Below are positions 57,481-64,000 of a stretch of 64,000 nucleotides of DNA, piece after piece. Made by a program: the position numbers and the translations under genes. How positions within the stretch are numbered: position 1 is the stretch's first letter; each line of letters opens with the position of its first letter. This DNA comes from Osedax fenrisi (lineage: Eukaryota; Annelida; Polychaeta; Sabellida; Siboglinidae): the NCBI GenBank assembly GCA_964019155.1, contig OZ025246.1, positions 327,330 through 391,329 of the forward strand, written 5' to 3'. The notes beneath the pieces are model-generated. The model saw only the letters and a program-made list of their open reading frames with translations. It was not told the DNA's origin and ran no database searches.

Positions 57481-57588
57481 TTGAATTCAATACTGGACAT
57501 CAGTACGTCTTGCTACGACCTCTATAAAGGTATAGAAAACATCAGTAACGAGAATCTCGCAGTAACGACCTTCACGCAATACACTCAG
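57481..57588 (+). CDS. exon 2 of an unidentified plus-strand gene
   Basis: After GATGATAACAG, 36 codons read LNSILDISTSCYDLYKGIEN, then ISNENLAVTTFTQYTQ, without stop, ending CAG|GTTATC in phase 0. The donor resembles those of exon 1 (CAG|GTTTCT) and of the minus-strand gene at 62020 (CAG|GTTAGC). GC content is high for the window. No downstream exon was recognised before 58.1 kb. Confidence 0.5.
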
Positions 57589-57835
57589 GTTATCCGAAAT
57601 TCTATAGTCTTTGTACAAAGCTCCCCGATATTATACTTATAGTCTGCTATAGCATAATATATTATAATATATTATTAAGAAAAGTACCCATTCTTTATTT
57701 CCTATACTAGTAAATTACAACTAGCTATCGTCATATTATATGCATTGTACTAAAAAATCTATAATTTACTATGGTATATTTATTTTTCATAATTAATTAC
57801 AAAGGCAAAGAGGCAAGTTGTTCGAGAAAATAAAT
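57589..57835. other. AT-rich sequence, nothing recognised
   Basis: No gene or clear repeat is seen. Confidence 0.5.
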
Positions 57836-58020
57836 TGTCCTATGATAATCCTTAGCTATCTTCGTAATATTAATTATTATCCTAGGACAATCATTATCTA
57901 TATTCGTAATGTTAAATATTATCCTAGGACAATCCTTAGCCATCTTCGTAATGTTAAACATTATCCTAGGACAATCCTTAGCCATCTTCGTAATGTTAAA
58001 TATTATCCTAGGAATCCCAG
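57836..58020. repeat. 42 bp tandem repeat, ~4.3 copies
   Basis: Unit TTAGCCATCTTCGTAATGTT, AAACATTATCCTAGGACAATCC. The period is 14 codons, so both strands stay open, but the translations look like repeat artefacts. AGAAAATAAATT and its complement flank the array. Confidence 0.9.
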
Positions 58021-59574
<1,554 letters not shown>

Positions 59575-60118
59575 ATGTGGGGGGGGGGTACTTAAGTTGG
59601 GGGGGGGTCTTAAGTGGGGTGGGGGACTTAAGTGGTAGGGGGGTTCTTAAGTGGTGGGGGGTAACTTAAGTGAGGAAGGAGAACTTAAGTGGGGCGGGGG
59701 ACTTGAGTGGTAGGGGGGATCTTAAGTGGTGGGGGTAACTTAAGTGATGTAGGAGAACTTAAGTGGGGCGGGGAACTTAAGTTGTAGGGGGGATCTTAAG
59801 TGGTGGGGGGTACATTAAGTTGAGCGGGGTAACTTAAGTGGTAGGGGGAAACTTAAGTGGTGGGGGTAACTTAAGTGGTAGGGTGATCTTAAGTGGTGGG
59901 GGGTAACTTAAGTGATGGGGGGTAAATTAAGTTGAGCGGGGTAACTTAAGTGGTAGGGGGAAACTTAAGTTGTAGGGGGGATCTTAAGTGGTGGGGGGTA
60001 CATTAAGTTGAGCGGGGTAACTTAAGTGGTAGGGGGAAACTTAAGTGGTAGGGTGATCTTAAGTGGGGCGTAGGACTTAAGTGGAGCGGGGGACTTAAGT
60101 GGAGCGGGGGACTTGAGT
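59575..60118. repeat. G-rich minisatellite (CTTAAGTGG.GGGGG)
   Basis: About 25 units of 20-23 bp such as ACTTAAGTGGTAGGGGGGAT, each with CTTAAG and a run of 4-9 G on the plus strand. It could form G-quadruplexes. Its proximal edge carries the stop codon of the minus-strand gene. Confidence 0.95.
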
Positions 60119-61296
60119 GATGCGAGGCTCAGTAATAATAACTTCAGCTGCATACATCATATGATTGTCCAGATAAGGGTCACCCTCAAGGTCAAGGTCG
60201 TCATAATTAGAGTTTTTATTAATGGGTGTGTCTAATACAGCTGAGGGTGTACTGCTACAGCCCCCTCTATCCTCATCATTACTACAAACTGGTGGCATTA
60301 GATTTGATGCTGGCATCATACTGATGGTGTTTCCATCATTATTGTGATTAGTGAGGAGTTCTCGCTGACTGCTGGTGGCTACATCATATTGATGATTTAC
60401 ACTGTTATCCATACTACTACTTGTGTGACTAGTAAGTTCTGCTGTATTATCATCTACAGAAGGATGATGCTGATATGGGATGATTAGCTTGTCGATATCA
60501 CTACTACCATCTTCTGCTGAGAATATCGTCTTCATTTCATCTCTTACACTACTATCACCTACCTCATATGACCTGTCAGTACAACTGATGGGAGATGACT
60601 CAGTTGATTGATGCCTGATATATAGGTTATCTCTATCACTGCCACCTTCCACATAGAATAGCTCTCTATCTAGGCTAATACCATTACTACTAGCTATATC
60701 AAATGTTCTGTCATCAATACTGCTGATGGGTCTGATGGAAGATGACTCATTCGAAGGGTGTACGATGTCTTGGTTGTCAGTGCGGACTTCTGCAGAGAAT
60801 ATCGTCACTGCAATATCTATGTCGTTGTCTTCCTGTTCTACACACTTTACTACTGTAACTGTCTCTGTAACCATATCTATAACCTTCTTTGTAACCTGAT
60901 CCGGAGAAGTTAGTGTGGTATCTACGTGAGAGATGGGGTCATAGATATTAGCATCAGTTCCCGGGGTAGAGAAGTGCAGGTTTTTATCACTGATGATCGT
61001 AGCAATGTGAAAGTGTTTATCATCTGGTGCTACTGCTGTCACCATTGTAATAGGGATGTTTTCATTAGCTTCAGCAGTAGGTATGTAAACATCATCATCA
61101 TCATCTGCTCCAACTGCTGGTATATTAATGCGGACATTATCTGCATCAGCTCCACATCTGAGCGGTTTAAACGTTGATATTGTGTCTCCTCTCGAGTCCA
61201 GCGCGAAGTTTATGTTTGAGAAGGAGGCGTCACCCATTATGAGAAGGCGCGGTAACTGAAGATCGGGGTCGGATAGGTCATGAGGTAGCTGTGGTG
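60095..61296 (-). CDS. last exon of an unidentified acidic-protein gene
   Basis: The frame is open from an acceptor at about 61296 (ATCACCACAG|CTACCT), reading LPHDLSDPDLQLPRLLIMGD, through the ATG at 61237 to a TAA at 60095: about 400 residues. The protein is hydrophilic and rich in D, S, T, E and N (GADDDDDVYIP; DNSVNHQYDVATSSQ; NSNYDDLDLEGDPYLDNHM). No membrane segment or known domain is seen; it looks like a disordered tail. The last residues (PRITQVPRST) are already encoded by the G-rich minisatellite, whose CTTAAG gives the stop. GC content is far above background, supporting real coding. The exon joins in phase 0 to the one ending at 62020. Confidence 0.7.
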
Positions 61297-62019
61297 ATGG
61301 GTGTGATGCTTAATATACGTATAATTAATATGTATCGATTATTATTAAGAGAGTAAATAAATAAATGATATGCATTTAATCAAACATATATCACGAGTAA
61401 CTATTAATTTGTTGTATGACATTTTATTTATATAATTACGATAATTTGGTAATTCAGTATGAACTTTGATTAATTCTATAGGTTGAATTATAATTTAATC
61501 AGATATGAAATAAATACTAAATATAAAAGATGGATCAAATAAATTATATTTGGTTCTTCATTTTTATAAATAGTGATATTATTTTTAAGTAAAATATTTT
61601 AATAAGAATTTAATGATTTTTTTTATATATTCAAAATGATCAAGTAATTATATATACTGATAAAATATTTATTTAGTATATATTTGTTTACATAATCATG
61701 CATGACTTCAAGAGAGAATGTGATGTACATATCTCCTATTACCCTCATCTCCTTCCTATTACCATCATTTGCCTCATATCTTCAGAAACCTAACTTTATC
61801 CGTTTATCAAAATTATTGATTAAAATTCGCAATTTTTAAGATAAATACAATTATTATTAATTTATATTTAGTTTATTCCGCAGCATTGAGATACTACTAA
61901 TTATACCTACCAATAAACTATGGATACATATACCTAGCATGTTATTGTGTTATTATACTATGTATGATATATAGAGAGGCTGGTAGTACGTATGGCATGC
62001 TTATTAGGTAGCTAACCTG
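61297..62019 (-). other. intron of the minus-strand gene
   Basis: About 720 bp, AT-rich, between CAG|GTTAGC (minus strand, 62020/62019) and CACAG|CTACC at 61296. A pyrimidine-rich patch lies at 61730-61800. Confidence 0.55.
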
Positions 62020-63130
62020 CGTTTCTTGTTGAGTGTAAACATTAGTCATGCGTATCTGATGTCTCAACTGAGATCTTTGTCTCTTGTGTCGGCTGTATGT
62101 AAACAACAATGGAAGCATTATTACATTATTACATGTATTATCTACCACAACTACTACCACTACATTATCTACTATCTCTGCCACTACATTATCTACTATC
62201 TCTGCCACTACATTATCTACTATCTCTGCCACTACATTATCTACCTCTGCCACTACATTATCTACTATATCTGCCACTACATTATCTACTATCTCTGCCA
62301 CTACATTATCTATCTCTGCTACTACATTATCTACTACCTCTGCCACTACATTATCTACTATCTCTGCCACTACATTATCTACTATCTCTGCCACTACATT
62401 ATCTACTATCTCTGCCACTACATTATCTACTATCTCTGCCACTACATTATCTACTATCTCTGCCACTACATTATCTACTATCTCTGCCACTACATTATCT
62501 ACTATCTCTGCCACTACATTATCTACTATCTCTGCCACTACATTATCTACTATCTCTGCCACTACATTATCTACTATCTCTGCCACTACATTATCTACTA
62601 TCTCTGCCACTACATTATCTACTATCTCTGCCACTTCATTATCTACTATCTCTGCCACTACATTATCTACTATCTCTGCCACTACATTATCTACTATCTC
62701 TGCCACTACATTATCTACTATCTCTGCCACTACATTATCTACTATCTCTGCCACTACATTATCTACTATCTCTGCCACTACATTATCTACTATCTCTGCC
62801 ACTTCATTATCTACTATCTCTGCCACTACATTATCTACTATCTCTGCCACTACATTATCTACTATCTCTGCCACTACATTATCTACTATCTCTGCCACTA
62901 CATTATCTACTATCTCTGCCACTTCATTATCTACTATCTCTGCCACTACATTATCTACTATCTCTGCCACTACATTATCTACTATCTCTGCCACTACATT
63001 ATCTACTATCTCTGCCACTACATTATCTACTATCTCTGCCACTACATTATCTACTATCTCTGCCACTACATTATCTACTATCTCTGCCACTACATTATCT
63101 ACTATCTCTGCCACTTCATTATCTACTATC
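62020..63130 (-). CDS. repeat exon of the minus-strand gene
   Basis: On the minus strand the frame reads about 40 copies of the octapeptide AEIVDNVV, then DNTCNNVIMLPLLFTYSRHK, RQRSQLRHQIRMTNVYTQQE and TQ|GTTAGC. The exon has no proper ATG; upstream codons (TSNLRIVDNEV) follow a TGA near 63150, so the 5' acceptor should lie around 63135-63150. Unit changes are conservative (I/V, V/E, E/D), and all length variants (21 bp units) keep the frame. The octamer is strongly amphipathic with hydrophobic I, V, V and acidic E, D. A basic segment follows. The function is unknown. Confidence 0.6.
62143..63130. repeat. 24 bp coding minisatellite, ~40 copies
   Basis: Plus-strand unit ACTACATTATCTACTATCTCTGCC. 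Near-perfect except at the low-coordinate edge, where 21 bp units and substitutions accumulate (62236, 62310-62345), as expected for an array homogenised from the centre. All three plus-strand frames are also open, but only the minus frame continues into non-repeat coding sequence with a splice donor. Confidence 0.97.
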
Positions 63131-63150
63131 CGTAAGTTCGATGTTCACTA

Positions 63151-64000
63151 ACGATTTACCTGTTTACTTTATTTGCTTCGAAATACAATTTATTTTTTTA
63201 ATTTCCGATTCTAAATTATAATCAGTTAACGTTGTATATTTTCGTAACAATAATTAAGATCTAAATTCACTGTATGCTATTTCACATAGCCTATTTGTAT
63301 CCTGATTTCTTAATGATAGAGCTAGATTTTATTTATCAATACATATAGTATTAGTGTTAGTTGCTGATTAGTTAATCTTTATTTATTATTATTATATAAG
63401 TTAAGTTATAATAATAATATTTATGATATTTTAAGATTTTATATAATTACATATTTGGATGAAAGATATAATATGTAATAAATATGAAATAGAATAATAT
63501 TCATTGCGTGTTTTGAGTTTTTGCGGTTTATTACATATTTAATAAGCGAAGCACATTATTATTTATCATTCAAATATTATTAAAAAATTTGAAATGTTAT
63601 GACATTTTTTAATAATACAAGATTAAAATATAAATTTTAGAAAAAAATTTATAAAATATTATTTCAAATTTAATTTTCATTATTTAATTGAATTTAGAAA
63701 TTATATTGTATCAATTGATAATAGCTAGATAATTAAAAAATGGAATATAAATAAAATATATTTATAATAAATATATAATCCATTTAAACGTAAAACTACA
63801 AAATTTATACACTATACTCATTAGCAATATATTCATTTTTTTTCATTTTATTTACTTTTAAAAGTGTTATAGTTATTAAATAATTTGTCATTTTATGAAT
63901 TTCTAATTAGAAAAATTAATTTCTTGATATAAATCTATTATAAATTAGATTACTAGTTACAATTTCAATCTAAGAAAGGGTATATTTTAATTTCTAGAAT
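63151..64000. other. AT-rich sequence, no gene seen
   Basis: Presumably intron or upstream region of the minus-strand gene. No exon is recognised. Confidence 0.5.

Noticed and set aside
62026..63221. Long plus-strand open frames (355-370 residues) across the 24 bp array
   Set aside because: They are translations of the repeat in other frames (CHYIIYYL, TLSTISAT, LPLHYLLS types). Only the minus-strand frame continues into unique coding sequence with a splice donor.

Overview
The window reads as nuclear DNA of an animal-type eukaryote with a very AT-rich, transposon-saturated genome. The evidence is GT-AG spliced exons, tRNA-derived SINEs, a CR1/L2/Jockey-type LINE, DNA transposons (pogo/Tigger-like, P-like, hAT, several MITE families), long (AT)n tracts and satellites. 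There are no bacterial operons and no intact housekeeping gene. The species cannot be named from the sequence; an AT-rich invertebrate is the best guess (inference).

Layout. 0.5-9.4 kb: a 7.1 kb pogo/Tigger-like element with CENP-B-type exons sits inside a short TA-flanked MITE, and a second copy of the MITE without the insertion lies just upstream. 9.5-16.3 kb: two 454 bp non-autonomous elements in opposite orientation bracket a decayed lipoyl synthase (LIAS) gene on the minus strand. Four exon remnants are recognisable; part of the radical-SAM cysteine motif and one exon appear lost. 16.6-17.1 kb: a large palindrome. 18.75 kb: the cleanest SINE. 19.1-28.1 kb: a 9 kb element with the same ends as the 454 bp MITEs, long inverted arms and a P-type transposase 3' exon. 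It is itself invaded by a LINE fragment, a hAT element (which carries a nested MITE) and a foldback. 29-36.4 kb: a small MITE, then a 53 bp satellite split by a CpG-rich block of 198 bp repeats and TTTGGG-rich repeats. 37-50 kb: MITEs, minisatellites and hairpin clusters with a few exon-like islands. 51.1-56.2 kb: a near full-length LINE between ~220-260 bp direct repeats. 56.9-57.6 kb: two phase-compatible exons of an unidentified plus-strand gene. 60.1-63.1 kb: an unidentified minus-strand gene with a 24 bp in-frame repeat exon and an acidic, Ser/Thr/Asp-rich last exon that ends inside a G-rich minisatellite.

The most unusual signals are: (1) a short GGTTTGG/AGCTGCATTAC cassette that repeatedly sits in the middle of inverted repeats whose arms are unrelated to one another; (2) 454 bp elements with 7 bp target duplications whose two ends carry hairpins with compensating stem changes, shared with the 9 kb P-like element; (3) the eroded LIAS gene. 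Homology calls were made by eye; no database search was run.
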